Shown: piece after piece, positions 39,076 to 47,602 of the stretch | Layout of the letters: each line of letters opens with the position of its first letter | Numbering within the stretch: position 1 is the stretch's first letter | Assembly: GCF_000153105.1 (NCBI RefSeq) | Contig: NZ_CH672376.1 | Location: forward strand, 74,028 to 138,027 | Source of the DNA: Blastopirellula marina DSM 3645 | GTDB taxonomy: Bacteria > Planctomycetota > Planctomycetia > Pirellulales > Pirellulaceae | Direction: 5' to 3' | Length of the DNA: 64,000 nucleotides | The notes under the pieces: model-generated | Databases searched by the model: none | Seen by the model: only the letters and a program-made list of their open reading frames with translations | What the model was told of the DNA's origin: nothing | Made by a program: the position numbers and the translations under genes

Positions 39076-39651
39076 CTAACTCTTGAGCCGAGAGGCCAAA
39101 TGAACGAGCGTTTCGCCGAGTGCGTGGATCGCCGCGTGACGTTCCAGGTCTTTCAGCGATCCGTCGGCGGAGAAAGCGTCGGACGCGTTGGGAACCGCAA
39201 CCTGATCGGGCAGCACGACGACGCCGATGTTGCTGAGGATCGAACGAACATGGACCAGCCCGCGCAGTCCGCCGAGTGCGCCCGGCGATGCGCTCATGAG
39301 CGCGGCGACCTTGCCGCGATAGGCGGCCAGCCGGGGTTCGTTGGGGTCGGGCCGCGACACCCAGTCGATCGTGTTCTTTAGCAGCGGCGTGATCGAGCTG
39401 TTGTACTCTGGGCAAGAGAGGAGCAGCGCATCGTTTTGCAGGAAGAGCTGCTTCAGCTTCTTGACGTTTTCAGGACGGCCTTTGGCTTCCAGATCTTGAT
39501 CGAAGATCGGCAATGGGTAATCCGCCAAATCGATCAGCGTGACTTCGGCGCCAGCCGCTTCAGCTCCGGCGGCGGCGATCGAGATCACTTGTTTGTTGAA
39601 GGATTCGCGTCGCGCACTGCCGGCGAACGCCAGGACTTTGACTTTGGACAT
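39076..39651 (-). CDS. NADPH-dependent FMN reductase family protein
   Basis: 191 residues. The flavodoxin-like fold is indicated by F-A-G-S-A-R-R-E-S-F-N-K (the FMN phosphate loop), then L-L-S-C-P-E-Y-N-S-S-I-T-P-L-L-K-N-T-I-D-W-V-S-R, which is the signature of the NADPH-FMN reductase/chromate or quinone reductase family. The natural electron acceptor cannot be told from sequence. It precedes the M32 peptidase gene, which could be co-transcribed. Confidence 0.92.
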   Translation of the reverse strand: MSKVKVLAFAGSARRESFNKQVISIAAAGAEAAGAEVTLIDLADYPLPIFDQDLEAKGRPENVKKLKQLFLQNDALLLSCPEYNSSITPLLKNTIDWVSRPDPNEPRLAAYRGKVAALMSASPGALGGLRGLVHVRSILSNIGVVVLPDQVAVPNASDAFSADGSLKDLERHAAIHALGETLVHLASRLKS

Positions 39652-40067
39652 ACAAGCGGCCTCGTCTGGATGGTCGTCAAAATCGGCTCAATAGACATGG
39701 TTAAAATTGTATCGCCAACGCTCGAGGGTGGCGATGCGTCCCACGGTTGACCGCTAAAACGGCGGGTATGGAAAAAGTTTGCATGTCACGGACAGTTCGG
39801 GAAGTCATTGCAAGACCCTCTTGTTGGCAAGCTGTAGCGAAGACGCCGATGAACTGGCCCTTTCACCAAAGGCGTTATTCCGAACGTCCCGATGCGGCAA
39901 GGCATGACGCTTCTCCCGTGAAAGCTCAGCGGAGGTTGATGCGACGTCGATGATGAAGCAAGTCGGCCTTCGTCCATTTCTGAGGCCAGCAAGTCGAATT
40001 GGCGCTGCCCCCGCCTTTTTGTGCGAACCAAGTTTCACCTTAAGTCTTGCTAATCGGGAGCTGTTCC
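39652..40067. other. Gene-free region
   Basis: About 415 bp upstream of the outer-membrane protein gene. Short frames on both strands lack start signals and look non-coding. CCATTTCTGAGG and AAGTCGAAT(T/C)GGCGCTG, found near 39980-40010, also occur near 10750-10800 in the opposite order. This hints at a degenerate repeat, with low confidence. Confidence 0.4.
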
Positions 40068-41165
40068 ATGAGACGATTGCTTTGTGTCGCCGGTCTATTA
40101 GGAGCGGCTTGCTGGATGACAGGCGACCTTCGCGCCGCCGAGTATCTGTTGATCGACGACGCGCCCCAACCGGTTGACGTCTCGCGTGTCTCCTATCAAT
40201 ACGGTTCGTTGTCCGACGGCGGCCATTGCTCGGATCTGGTTGACTGCGAATGCGGATCGGCGATCGAAGAAGGCTGCTGCGCGGCTGTTTACGATTGCGG
40301 CCCGACTTGCGGATGCGAGGGATCTGGTTGCGGTTGCTGCGGCGATCATGATGGTTGGCTGAGCCGGTTTCTCGTGCCGGGGGATCAATGCTTCACCGAC
40401 TTCATCAGCCCGATGACCAATCCCGTTTTCTTTGAAGACCCGCGAACGCTTACCGAAGCTCGCTTTATCTATTTGCATCATCAGGTGCCCAATGGCGCCC
40501 TGGGCGGCAACGTCAACGTGATCGCACTGCAATTGCGCGCCGCATTGACCGAGAACTTGTCGATCATCGCCACCAAAGATGGCTTCTTGACATCCACCAA
40601 CCCGCTGATCGACGATGGTTGGGCCGACGTCTCGGCTGGTTTGAAATACAATCTCTACAAAGATCCGTCGCGACAGCGATTGTTGAGCGCTGGCTTTACG
40701 TTTGAAATGCCGGTTGGCAGTACGCGTTCGTTGCAGGGGAATGGAGACGGGATGTTTGACCTGTTCCTGACCGGCGGAACGCAATTTGGCCGCAACAACC
40801 ACTGGGTATCGGCCTCTGGATTTTTGCTGCCGACCGACAAATCGGCCGAAAGCTCGATCTGGTTTTGGTCCAACCACGTCGATCATCGGATCGCCGGCAC
40901 CAACTTCTATCTGTTGGGCGAAACCAACTGGTATCACTACATGAGCTCGGGCAAAGCGTTCAACACGGCGCCGATTGAAGGGGGCGATCTCTTCAACTTT
41001 GGAACCGTCGGAGTCGCCGGCAACGACATCGTCACCGGAGCGCTAGGCGTGAAGTACAAACCGCACTCCAAGATGGAACTCGGCTTTGCGTGGGAGACCC
41101 CGCTGACCGAACGTCGCGACGTGCTGCAGAATCGCCTGACGGTTGATTGCATCTTCCGCTACTAA
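40068..41165 (+). CDS. Outer-membrane barrel protein with Cys-rich N-terminal segment
   Basis: 365 residues from the ATG at 40068. A signal peptide (M-R-R-L-L-C-V-A-G-L-L) ends around A-A-E. Residues 54-91 hold eleven cysteines, including G-C-C and C-G-C-E and G-C-G-C-C. This segment could bind metal or form disulfides. The remaining part has amphipathic strands with many aromatic ends, G-L-K-Y-N-L-Y, and terminates C-I-F-R-Y, as in outer-membrane beta-barrels. The function is unknown. A stem-loop follows downstream. Confidence 0.7.
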   Translation: MRRLLCVAGLLGAACWMTGDLRAAEYLLIDDAPQPVDVSRVSYQYGSLSDGGHCSDLVDCECGSAIEEGCCAAVYDCGPTCGCEGSGCGCCGDHDGWLSRFLVPGDQCFTDFISPMTNPVFFEDPRTLTEARFIYLHHQVPNGALGGNVNVIALQLRAALTENLSIIATKDGFLTSTNPLIDDGWADVSAGLKYNLYKDPSRQRLLSAGFTFEMPVGSTRSLQGNGDGMFDLFLTGGTQFGRNNHWVSASGFLLPTDKSAESSIWFWSNHVDHRIAGTNFYLLGETNWYHYMSSGKAFNTAPIEGGDLFNFGTVGVAGNDIVTGALGVKYKPHSKMELGFAWETPLTERRDVLQNRLTVDCIFRY

Positions 41166-41179
41166 ATCATTTTTGTAAG

Positions 41180-41301
41180 TCGGGCCTTGGCCTGACGACT
41201 CTGACTCAGCCGGTTAGCCCAGATGGTTTCGCCATCTGGGCTAACTTCTTTTGAAAAGAGAACCCGCCTGAAGTTAGCGGCGCATTTCGGCCAAGGCCTG
41301 A
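41180..41301. repeat. Composite palindromic element with terminator hairpin
   Basis: The outer arms TCGGGCCTTGGCC (41180-41192) and GGCCAAGGCCTGA (41289-41301) match at 12 of 13 positions. Inside, GTTAGCCCAGATGG (41213-41226) and CCATCTGGGCTAAC (41232-41245) form a perfect 14-bp stem with a 5-base loop, followed by TTCTTTT. The inner hairpin may terminate the barrel gene. The outer core GGCCTTGGCCTG recurs at 57431. Confidence 0.8.
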
Positions 41302-41316
41302 TTGACCCTCTGCGGT

Positions 41317-42438
41317 TTAGAACCACCAGCCGCTGCGGATCATGACGGTGTCGGTCATGTCGAGCGTGTAGGGATTTTCTTTGTATTCTAATTCGCGACC
41401 GAAGACGTAGCCGAATTCGATAAACGATTTGCCGCCGCCGTCACGGCGACGTTCCATCCCAAAGATCACTCGATAGTCCGAGAGCGTCAGCAGGTCGCCG
41501 GCGCCGTTGCTGCGTTGGACGGCCCACGTGCCGCCGCCGAGTTCGCCGGTGACGTACCACCAATCTTCATAGCCTGGTCCATAGTCCCACAGCTGGCTGT
41601 AGCGCGGCCGTGGGAAGGTCAGCTCTAGTTTGCGGTTCTCGCCGGTCCAGACGACGCCGGCAATCGGCAGGATATTGAAGTCGTCGCGATTCAACCAGAC
41701 GACGCCGCCGAGAAGCTGCCAGCTGGGGGTCCAATTGTAGGTCGCGATCGCCATCGCGCTGGGGCGAAACGCGTCGCTCTGCTGCAGTTTAAAGTCGCTG
41801 TAGTAGCCGGCGGTGCCTGAGAGAATCAGCCCCCAACGTTCGTTGATCGGACGAATCCACCGCGTCGTCAGGTAGACGTCGTACAGCGTCGCCGGTGCGT
41901 CAATCGATTCTGGTCCGACCAGAAAATGCATGCCGTAGCCCGGCGTCACGATCAGCGGCGAGTCGATGGTCGGCGCCGGAAATCCAAGCGTGATCGTCGC
42001 CAACACGTCGGTGATGCCGATGTTATCTCCGCTGCCGGCGATCCAAGTGCTATCGGTCGTCAGCGCCTGTAAGACGCCTGGCTTGCTGGTCGCGAGAATC
42101 GGCCGCGTGCGAAAGATCTCGTCTTCATCCAGCCGCAGCCCCTCTCCCATTTGAATGTCGTACGGCATTTCGTCCAGTTCTGGAGGAATCACCGCCGCAG
42201 CTGTCTGCGCGATCGGCATGGTCGCGTCAGCCGGCGTATTGAAGGGGCTGCTTTGGGGAAAGACGTCGGTCGGCGGCAGCGGCTGCACCGCTTCGTACGG
42301 AAGCTGGCGATCCGAGACGCCAAGATTCGAGGACGATTGGCTGTTGGAGCTCCAAGGCACGTACTGTGCGCAGACCGTTTCTGTCGCCAGACAGAGCGGA
42401 AACAGCGCTAGCCAGAATCGGAGCGAGTTGAATTGCAC
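41317..42438 (-). CDS. Predicted outer-membrane beta-barrel protein, paralog 1
   Basis: 373 residues, GTG start at 42438. A signal peptide ends near V-C-A-Q, then a Pro/Ser/Gln-rich linker of about 90 residues. The rest has alternating aromatic and polar residues and ends I-R-S-G-W-W-F, as expected of a barrel closing strand. It shares with the next gene the blocks (L/V)-P-(I/V)-(A/V)-G-V-x-W, F-P-x-P-R, W-W-Y-x-x-(G/A)-E, W-(A/T)-(V/I)-Q-R and R-V-x-F-G, so the two are diverged tandem duplicates. Possibly DUF6268-like. Function unknown. Confidence 0.75.
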   Translation of the reverse strand: MQFNSLRFWLALFPLCLATETVCAQYVPWSSNSQSSSNLGVSDRQLPYEAVQPLPPTDVFPQSSPFNTPADATMPIAQTAAAVIPPELDEMPYDIQMGEGLRLDEDEIFRTRPILATSKPGVLQALTTDSTWIAGSGDNIGITDVLATITLGFPAPTIDSPLIVTPGYGMHFLVGPESIDAPATLYDVYLTTRWIRPINERWGLILSGTAGYYSDFKLQQSDAFRPSAMAIATYNWTPSWQLLGGVVWLNRDDFNILPIAGVVWTGENRKLELTFPRPRYSQLWDYGPGYEDWWYVTGELGGGTWAVQRSNGAGDLLTLSDYRVIFGMERRRDGGGKSFIEFGYVFGRELEYKENPYTLDMTDTVMIRSGWWF

Positions 42439-42462
42439 AGAGTTATTTCTGACGGGGATCGC

Positions 42463-43653
42463 TTAGAAATTGAAACCGGTACGCAGCATCAGCGTGCTAT
42501 CAACATCCAAGGTCGGAATGGCGCTGCGATAGACCAGTTGACGCTCCCATACGTAGCCGAGCTCGATAAACGCCTTCAAGCGATTGGGATGCGTCGCTTC
42601 GGCGCCGAAGAAGACGCGATAGTCGTTGATGTCGACCTGATCGTCGACAAAACCCATGCCGGTATCGCGCTGGATGGTCCAACTGCCGCCGCCGTACTCG
42701 GCGCCGATGTACCACCAGACTTCTTTGTCGCCCAGCGTCGTCCAGTACTTCGAGATGCGGGGATAAGGGAAGACCAGGTCGTACTTCGATCGACTATCGG
42801 GTTGCCAGGTCACGCCGACCACCGGCAACAATTTAATATCCAAGCGATCAATGTAGACGACGCCGGCTTTGACGGTCGTCGTGGGAGTCAACCGCACCGC
42901 GGCGACGCCCAATCCTTGATACCGCATGCTATTGGTGTTGAACGTTTTGAAGTCGGTGTAAACGCCTGCCCGAAAGCCAAGCTCAGCGAATAAGCGCGGA
43001 GTCAGCTCCGGATTCCAGGCAAAGTCGAGATACGCGCTGTAGGCGTTGCCCGGCAAGTTTTGCACCACGTTTTGGGGACCGTCCCACAAGTGCAGCACAA
43101 ACGCAGGCGTTACCAACAGCGGCTGCGTACTGCCGAGGAAATCGGGAAACTGGGCAGTGGCCGAAACGTCGAAATCTTGCGTCTGCAGCGCGGTGTCCGC
43201 TTCGGTCAGTTTGGGCAACCACGTATAGCGGAAGCCGACGTTTTCTAAGAACCGCTCGTACGGAATCGACGGAAACTCGGTCGTCGGTTGATAGATCGGC
43301 GGCTGAGCGCCATATGCCGGCGCCGTTTGATTGGGGTAGTAAGCCGGCGGTCCGCCTGCAAACCCAGCCGGCGGAGTGGTCGGCGGCGGGGGATAGCTCA
43401 TCGGCGGCGGATATGATGGCGCGGCATAGGTAGCCGCCGGCGTCGGCGGATACGAACTAAATTGCGTACCGGTAGCGTAAGGATCAAATGGCTGGATGCC
43501 GCCAGACAAGTTGGCCGGTGGTTGCACTCCATAAGGAGAAGGCGCAACCGTATTGATCGGCGTTGGAGCCTGGATACGCTGTGCTAGCAATGCCGTCGGC
43601 GCGGCTAGCAGCAGTGCGCCGACGATGATCGTGTTTTTGAAAATTTCGCCCAC
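42463..43653 (-). CDS. Predicted outer-membrane beta-barrel protein, paralog 2
   Basis: 396 residues from a GTG at 43653, behind a GAGAG; a TTG five codons upstream is the alternative. A signal peptide ends around L-L-A-Q, followed by a Pro/Tyr/Gly-rich linker (many Y-P-P-P and P-P-A repeats). The C-terminal barrel-like part resembles the product of the downstream gene at 41317-42438 (about 24 bp away) and ends L-R-T-G-F-N-F. The Pro/Tyr-rich linker may cross the periplasm. Function unknown. Confidence 0.75.
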   Translation of the reverse strand: MGEIFKNTIIVGALLLAAPTALLAQRIQAPTPINTVAPSPYGVQPPANLSGGIQPFDPYATGTQFSSYPPTPAATYAAPSYPPPMSYPPPPTTPPAGFAGGPPAYYPNQTAPAYGAQPPIYQPTTEFPSIPYERFLENVGFRYTWLPKLTEADTALQTQDFDVSATAQFPDFLGSTQPLLVTPAFVLHLWDGPQNVVQNLPGNAYSAYLDFAWNPELTPRLFAELGFRAGVYTDFKTFNTNSMRYQGLGVAAVRLTPTTTVKAGVVYIDRLDIKLLPVVGVTWQPDSRSKYDLVFPYPRISKYWTTLGDKEVWWYIGAEYGGGSWTIQRDTGMGFVDDQVDINDYRVFFGAEATHPNRLKAFIELGYVWERQLVYRSAIPTLDVDSTLMLRTGFNF

Positions 43654-43775
43654 GATTCTCTCAAGCAAACGGTCGCCTAGTGACGATGAACAATAGTTGG
43701 GAAAGTCGTGGGGTGTAATTACCAGCGACCGCCAACCCGGTCAAGGCGAACTTGCGCACCATGGGCAATTTGCTG

Positions 43776-44297
43776 CTACGGCGATTTCCCTTCTTCTGCG
43801 GATTGCGGCGTCCAATAGAACTGATAGTTCTCTGCCTGCATCTGCCGCGTCAGGCAGATGATCTCTTGCGTGTGTCCAAAAAAATGAGACACGCTGTGAA
43901 CCGCCGCCTGCCAACCGCTGACGTTGTTTCCTTGCACGCGTCGCGGCTGCAACATCTCGGCGGCGTCCACTTTTTCGAGCGCGGCGATCGCTTCGTCCAA
44001 TGTTGCGCGCAGATCGCTCAGCAGTTGCTTGGTCGGAATTGGATCGCGCTCGGCGAATTCGGCAGGGCGATCGCGCACGTCGGGCGCACCGCCGACGCCA
44101 GAGATCAAATGCTGCCGCACATTCCCCCCCAAGTGAACCAGGATCGTGCCGATCGAGTTCATGCCGGGGCCAGGCCTGCGCCAGATTTGCGCGTCGGAAA
44201 GCTGGGAGACGCAATGTTCGATCCGGTCAAAACAACCGTTCAAGCAGCGAACGAATTCGATAGAAACAGCGGAAGTAACATCTACGGCGGTTGGCAT
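43776..44297 (-). CDS. DinB-like DUF1572 protein
   Basis: 173 residues. The pattern is that of small DinB-fold proteins: I-W-R-R-P-G-P-G-M-N-S-I-G-T-I-L-V-H-L-G-G-N with the first His, then H-S-V-S-H-F-F-G-H-T-Q-E-I with the later His residues. These three His positions form the metal site in the family. DinB proteins include thiol-dependent S-transferases; the substrate here is unknown. It is followed downstream by a short gap and then the paralogous barrel genes on the same strand. Confidence 0.8.
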   Translation of the reverse strand: MPTAVDVTSAVSIEFVRCLNGCFDRIEHCVSQLSDAQIWRRPGPGMNSIGTILVHLGGNVRQHLISGVGGAPDVRDRPAEFAERDPIPTKQLLSDLRATLDEAIAALEKVDAAEMLQPRRVQGNNVSGWQAAVHSVSHFFGHTQEIICLTRQMQAENYQFYWTPQSAEEGKSP

Positions 44298-44458
44298 CGA
44301 CTTCTCCTAGCGGCGGCGATCGAGGAACAAAAACAACGTTGTTTTTGAAGTAGACGCGGTCCGCGAGAACCGGTTCGCCGGGTCGAGAAGGCCCGCCGAC
44401 AAAGATGCCTAAACTGTTTGTAGGCAATCCTTTAGAGAATCAACTTCGACGAACTAAG

Positions 44459-44533
44459 GGTGGATAGAGGGATTTGAACCCACGACCCCTGGAATCACAA
44501 TCCAGTGCTCTAACCAACTGAGCTATACCCACC
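44459..44533 (-). tRNA. tRNA-His (GUG)
   Basis: A complete cloverleaf on the minus strand. The anticodon stem CTGGA/TCCAG frames T-T-G-T-G-A-T with anticodon GTG. The acceptor stem GTGGGTA pairs with TATCCAC with one G-U, and the encoded G at 44533 can serve as the G(-1) typical of tRNA-His, facing discriminator C73. The T-arm is GTGGG-TTCAAAT-CCCTC, with a U-U mismatch at the second pair. CCA is not encoded. Confidence 0.97.
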
Positions 44534-45069
44534 GTAGTCGTCAAAACGCCCCAGTTTAAAGCGAGTCCGCCCGGTCGTCAACGGCCGGGAAGCTGCCGGA
44601 TTCAATTTCGTCGGATCGGCCGATACGCCAAAGACGATCGGTCGGTTCACGTTAGGACGGAAGTCGCTGAGGTATTTCTCTAGAGGGTCGACGGTGGTAG
44701 CTGGTTCGCACGCTCCCCTTCTTCACGGCAGGCAAGACCGATCTGCGGCAGCATTGCGCCTGGTCTCTCGCATTGGATTCGCCGTGGTTGATTCAGCGGC
44801 AATGATGGGATTGGGCCTCGATGAAGTTTTTCGCCACGCTGCGCAAAAAGCACCGTTGGCGGAGATAAATGTTCTTCACTTTGCGCAAAGTGGTCGCTAT
44901 TTTGCGAGCCAATATTAACTTCTGAATTCCTAGAATCGTTGCCCGGATTCTAGTTGAAGCTCGTCGACAATTTTGGCTAGGCTTAGATTTTTGTTCATGG
45001 TGCACAAGCTTGCAGGGGCGTCGCTTCTTGCCGCGTTCGCTTGGTTTCATTCTGTCATGAGGAGAGAAC
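44534..45069. other. Gene-free region with two palindromes
   Basis: About 535 bp before the module B DUF1559 gene. No credible reading frame was found. It contains a perfect 16-bp palindrome at 44877-44892 and the inverted repeat at 44930-44953, listed separately. Confidence 0.6.
44877..44953. repeat. Perfect palindrome and inverted repeat upstream of DUF1559
   Basis: CACTTTGCGCAAAGTG at 44877-44892 is a perfect palindrome of the kind bound by dimeric regulators. CTAGAATC at 44930-44937 and GATTCTAG at 44946-44953 form an 8-bp inverted repeat around an 8-base spacer, with the -10-like word TAGAAT on both strands. They lie 117-193 bp before the DUF1559 gene. Confidence 0.45.
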
Positions 45070-46038
45070 ATGCTAATTCGCCTACGTAAGGCATTTACGC
45101 TTGTCGAACTATTGGTGGTGATCGCCATTATCGGCGTTCTGATCGCGCTGCTGTTGCCGGCGGTTCAACAGGCTCGTGAAGCTGCACGTCGGATGCAGTG
45201 CACCAATCAAATGAAGCAGCTTGGCATCGCGATGCACAACTATCACGATACCTTTGGCAACCTGCCGCCGAGCAATGCCGAAATCGATAATTTCGCGCCG
45301 AATCCACCGCAACGCGAGTGGGGTTGGGCGCCGCGGATCTTGCCGTTCATGGAACAATCGGCCATCTACGATCAAATCGATTTCACCAAAGCATCGTACG
45401 ATCGCGTGGGAAGTTGGGGCAGTTGGAACGATAGTCTGATGGATGATCCCAGCGTGATCTGCAACTACAAGGTGGTGCGAATGGTGCATCAGCCGTTTCT
45501 CTGTCCGTCCAATTCGATCGGCGGAGAGCCGATGGTCGAGGACGAATTTGGCGAATATTATAAGCTGTCGCAATCGGATTACGCCGCGAATATCGGCGAT
45601 CATAAAAACAAGACCGGTATCGGCTTGCCGGCGTCGGACGCTGGCTATAATTCGGGTGCTGGAAACGATATCGTCATGCCGCGCGGAGTGATCGGCTGCC
45701 GTGATTGGGCGGCGCAGTTCAAAGACATCGGCGACGGCTTGTCCAATACTTACTTGCTGGGCGAATGCGTCGGCGCTTGGAGCAAGTGGCAGAACTTTGG
45801 CGCTACCTGCTTTGCCTCGACCGCCTGGCCGGTCAATTATCGCAACCGCGACTTTCTCGACGGCACGCTCGACTCGGGCGATTGGGATTACAACATCACC
45901 TTTCGCAGCTTTCATCCCGGCGGCGCCAACTTTTTGATGTGCGATGGGTCGGTCCGTTTGATTACAGAAACGGCGGACGGCGTCGCTTATCGAGCCGGCG
46001 CTTCGCGTTTCGGCGGCGAAGCGATTCCTCTGCCGTAA
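45070..46038 (+). CDS. DUF1559 pseudopilin-like protein (module B)
   Basis: 322 residues, with GAGGAG just before the ATG. The prepilin-like N-terminus R-K-A-F-T-L-V-E-L-L has Ala rather than Gly before the cleavage-site Phe. The hydrophobic helix and [11 protein letters not shown] block follow. The DUF1559 body shows W-A-P-R-I-L-P-F-M-E-Q, G-D-G-L-S-N-T-Y-L-L-G-E and the H-P-G-G-A-N-F-L-M-C-D-G-S-V-R signature. It is followed after 44 bp by its partner lipoprotein, and a terminator closes the unit. Confidence 0.93.
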   Translation: MLIRLRKAFTLVELLVVIAIIGVLIALLLPAVQQAREAARRMQCTNQMKQLGIAMHNYHDTFGNLPPSNAEIDNFAPNPPQREWGWAPRILPFMEQSAIYDQIDFTKASYDRVGSWGSWNDSLMDDPSVICNYKVVRMVHQPFLCPSNSIGGEPMVEDEFGEYYKLSQSDYAANIGDHKNKTGIGLPASDAGYNSGAGNDIVMPRGVIGCRDWAAQFKDIGDGLSNTYLLGECVGAWSKWQNFGATCFASTAWPVNYRNRDFLDGTLDSGDWDYNITFRSFHPGGANFLMCDGSVRLITETADGVAYRAGASRFGGEAIPLP

Positions 46039-46082
46039 CGTGACCTATTTTGCTCATCCAAACGTATAGCAGGAGCGATTTC

Positions 46083-46508
46083 ATGTCGCGATGTATTCCA
46101 GTTTGTTTGTTAGTCTGCGTCGCTTTGGTGGGCTGCTCCCAAGGGCCAGCCCTGGGTAAAGTGACCGGACAAGTCAACTACCAAGGCAAACCGCTGTCTC
46201 ACGGCACGATCTTGTTCGAGATTTCCGGCGGCGGTTTCGCCCATGGGGAAATCAAGGATGGTCAGATTATTAACGTCGGTACGAGTGATCGCGGCGTCGG
46301 CGTTCCCCTGGGAGAAGCGTCTGTGGTGATCCAATCGATCGAGACGGTCGAGTCGAAGAAAAATCGCCGCAGCGAAGCCGGCGGCGACGGCGGAATGGAT
46401 TATGGACGCGATTTGATTCCGGTTCGTTATTCCAATCCGACGACCAGCGGGCTCTCGGCGACCATCGAACGCGGCGAGAACGTGTTGACGTTCGACCTGA
46501 CCAAGTAA
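46083..46508 (+). CDS. Carboxypeptidase-regulatory-like lipoprotein (module B)
   Basis: 141 residues from the ATG at 46083. The signal ends at the lipobox A-L-V-G-C, followed by G-K-V-T-G-Q-V-N-Y-Q-G-K-P-L, the usual start of these Ig-like lipoproteins. The C-terminus P-V-R-Y-S-N-P-T-T-S-G-L-S-A-T-I ... L-T-F-D-L-T-K matches the module A lipoprotein. It is the second gene of a two-gene unit ending in a rho-independent terminator. The molecular function is unknown. Confidence 0.82.
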   Translation: MSRCIPVCLLVCVALVGCSQGPALGKVTGQVNYQGKPLSHGTILFEISGGGFAHGEIKDGQIINVGTSDRGVGVPLGEASVVIQSIETVESKKNRRSEAGGDGGMDYGRDLIPVRYSNPTTSGLSATIERGENVLTFDLTK

Positions 46509-46540
46509 CGATTTCGCAGTTAGAAGCGAGCAAAATAATA

Positions 46541-46574
46541 GCCGTCCCTGCCCAAAGGCAAGGACGGCTTTTTT
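46541..46574 (+). terminator. Rho-independent terminator of module B
   Basis: GCCGTCCCTGCC (46541-46552) and GGCAAGGACGGC (46557-46568) form a 12-bp stem with one mismatch around CAAA. Six T residues follow at 46569-46574. It lies 32 bp past the lipoprotein stop. Confidence 0.9.
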
Positions 46575-46654
46575 GTTTCAGCAAGTGGGCAGAGGCAAGT
46601 CGGTTCCACGTCGAATGATTCAACGCCTAGTCAGCGTCGTCGGCGGCGGCATGC

Positions 46655-47383
46655 TTAAAACAGTTTCGGAATAAACATCCGCACATCGCGGCGGTATTGT
46701 TTGTAGTCGTCGCCGTGGACCGCGATGAGATCGCGTTCTTCCAGCGGAATCGCCATCAGAATGTAGGCGGTCGTGCCGAGCGCGAACAACAAATGGCCGA
46801 GCGTCATCGTCGGCGCCATCCAAAAGACCATGAACCAGCCGACGTAGAGCGGATGACGGATATAGCGATAGAGGAGCGGCGTCTGAAACTGCAGCGGATG
46901 ATAGTCGGCTCCCCGCAAGTAGAACCACGCTTGTCGCAGTCCGAACAAATCAAAGTGGCTGATCAGGCAAGTCGAGACAAACACAAGCGCCCAACCCAAT
47001 CCGTACAGCGTGTAGAGCGTCGCTTGCGCTGGTAAGGAGGTTACCTGCCAAATCACCAGCGGCAGCGGCTGCCAAACCAAAAAGAGGACGATCATCGCGA
47101 GGTTGGTCGAGAATACGTACAGACTTCGTTCGGCCGCTTTCGGAATATACTGCGTCAGCCAACGTTTGAACGCAGGTCGGGCCATTCCAGAATGCTGTAT
47201 TCCAAACGCCGCGATCAACAGCAAGTTGACGATGATCGCGCCGGCGGTTCCCCATTGCGCCGGAGCGTCGATCGTGCGAGGAATCCACAGGTCGCCAATG
47301 AATGCGATCGAATAGAGGAAGACGCCCAAAAACATCGTGTAGGCGATACAGCCAAACGCGAACACCAAAACTCGTTTTCCCAT
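46655..47383 (-). CDS. mddA: Methanethiol S-methyltransferase-like membrane enzyme
   Basis: 242 residues with about six membrane segments. The core I-Q-H-S-G-M-A-R-P-A-F-K-R-W, then H-F-D-L-F-G-L-R-Q-A-W, then R-H-P-L-Y-V-G-W, and E-E-R-D-L near the end match the MddA branch of the ICMT/NnrU-type membrane methyltransferases. MddA methylates methanethiol with SAM to give dimethyl sulfide. ICMT-like proteins with other substrates share the fold, so the substrate needs testing. It sits alone between unrelated genes, convergent with the module B lipoprotein. Confidence 0.8.
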   Translation of the reverse strand: MGKRVLVFAFGCIAYTMFLGVFLYSIAFIGDLWIPRTIDAPAQWGTAGAIIVNLLLIAAFGIQHSGMARPAFKRWLTQYIPKAAERSLYVFSTNLAMIVLFLVWQPLPLVIWQVTSLPAQATLYTLYGLGWALVFVSTCLISHFDLFGLRQAWFYLRGADYHPLQFQTPLLYRYIRHPLYVGWFMVFWMAPTMTLGHLLFALGTTAYILMAIPLEERDLIAVHGDDYKQYRRDVRMFIPKLF

Positions 47384-47602
47384 GATCGATTCTCCTCTAA
47401 TTGGCTGCTGGGTTTCTGTAATATACCGCGAAGCGTAAAAACGCCGTCGTTGTTTCAGGCATTGTCGCTGGATCGCCCGTTTTTCTCGGCAATCGGTGGT
47501 GATTCCGAGGGGACTTGCGCGTTAGGATGAAGCGTGCGACGACGCTTGCTGCAAGCGCGACTTGCGGCGAATTATTTCCTACTTCTGCAGAAAGAGAATG
47601 CT

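Noticed and set aside
39747-40038. Small proteins on either strand before the barrel gene at 40068
   Set aside because: Both frames lack start signals and run through sequence partly shared with the gene-free region near 10750; probably non-coding.
44694-44918. 74-residue plus-strand gene before the DUF1559 gene
   Set aside because: No ribosome-binding site or recognisable pattern, and it overlaps palindromic regulatory-looking DNA.
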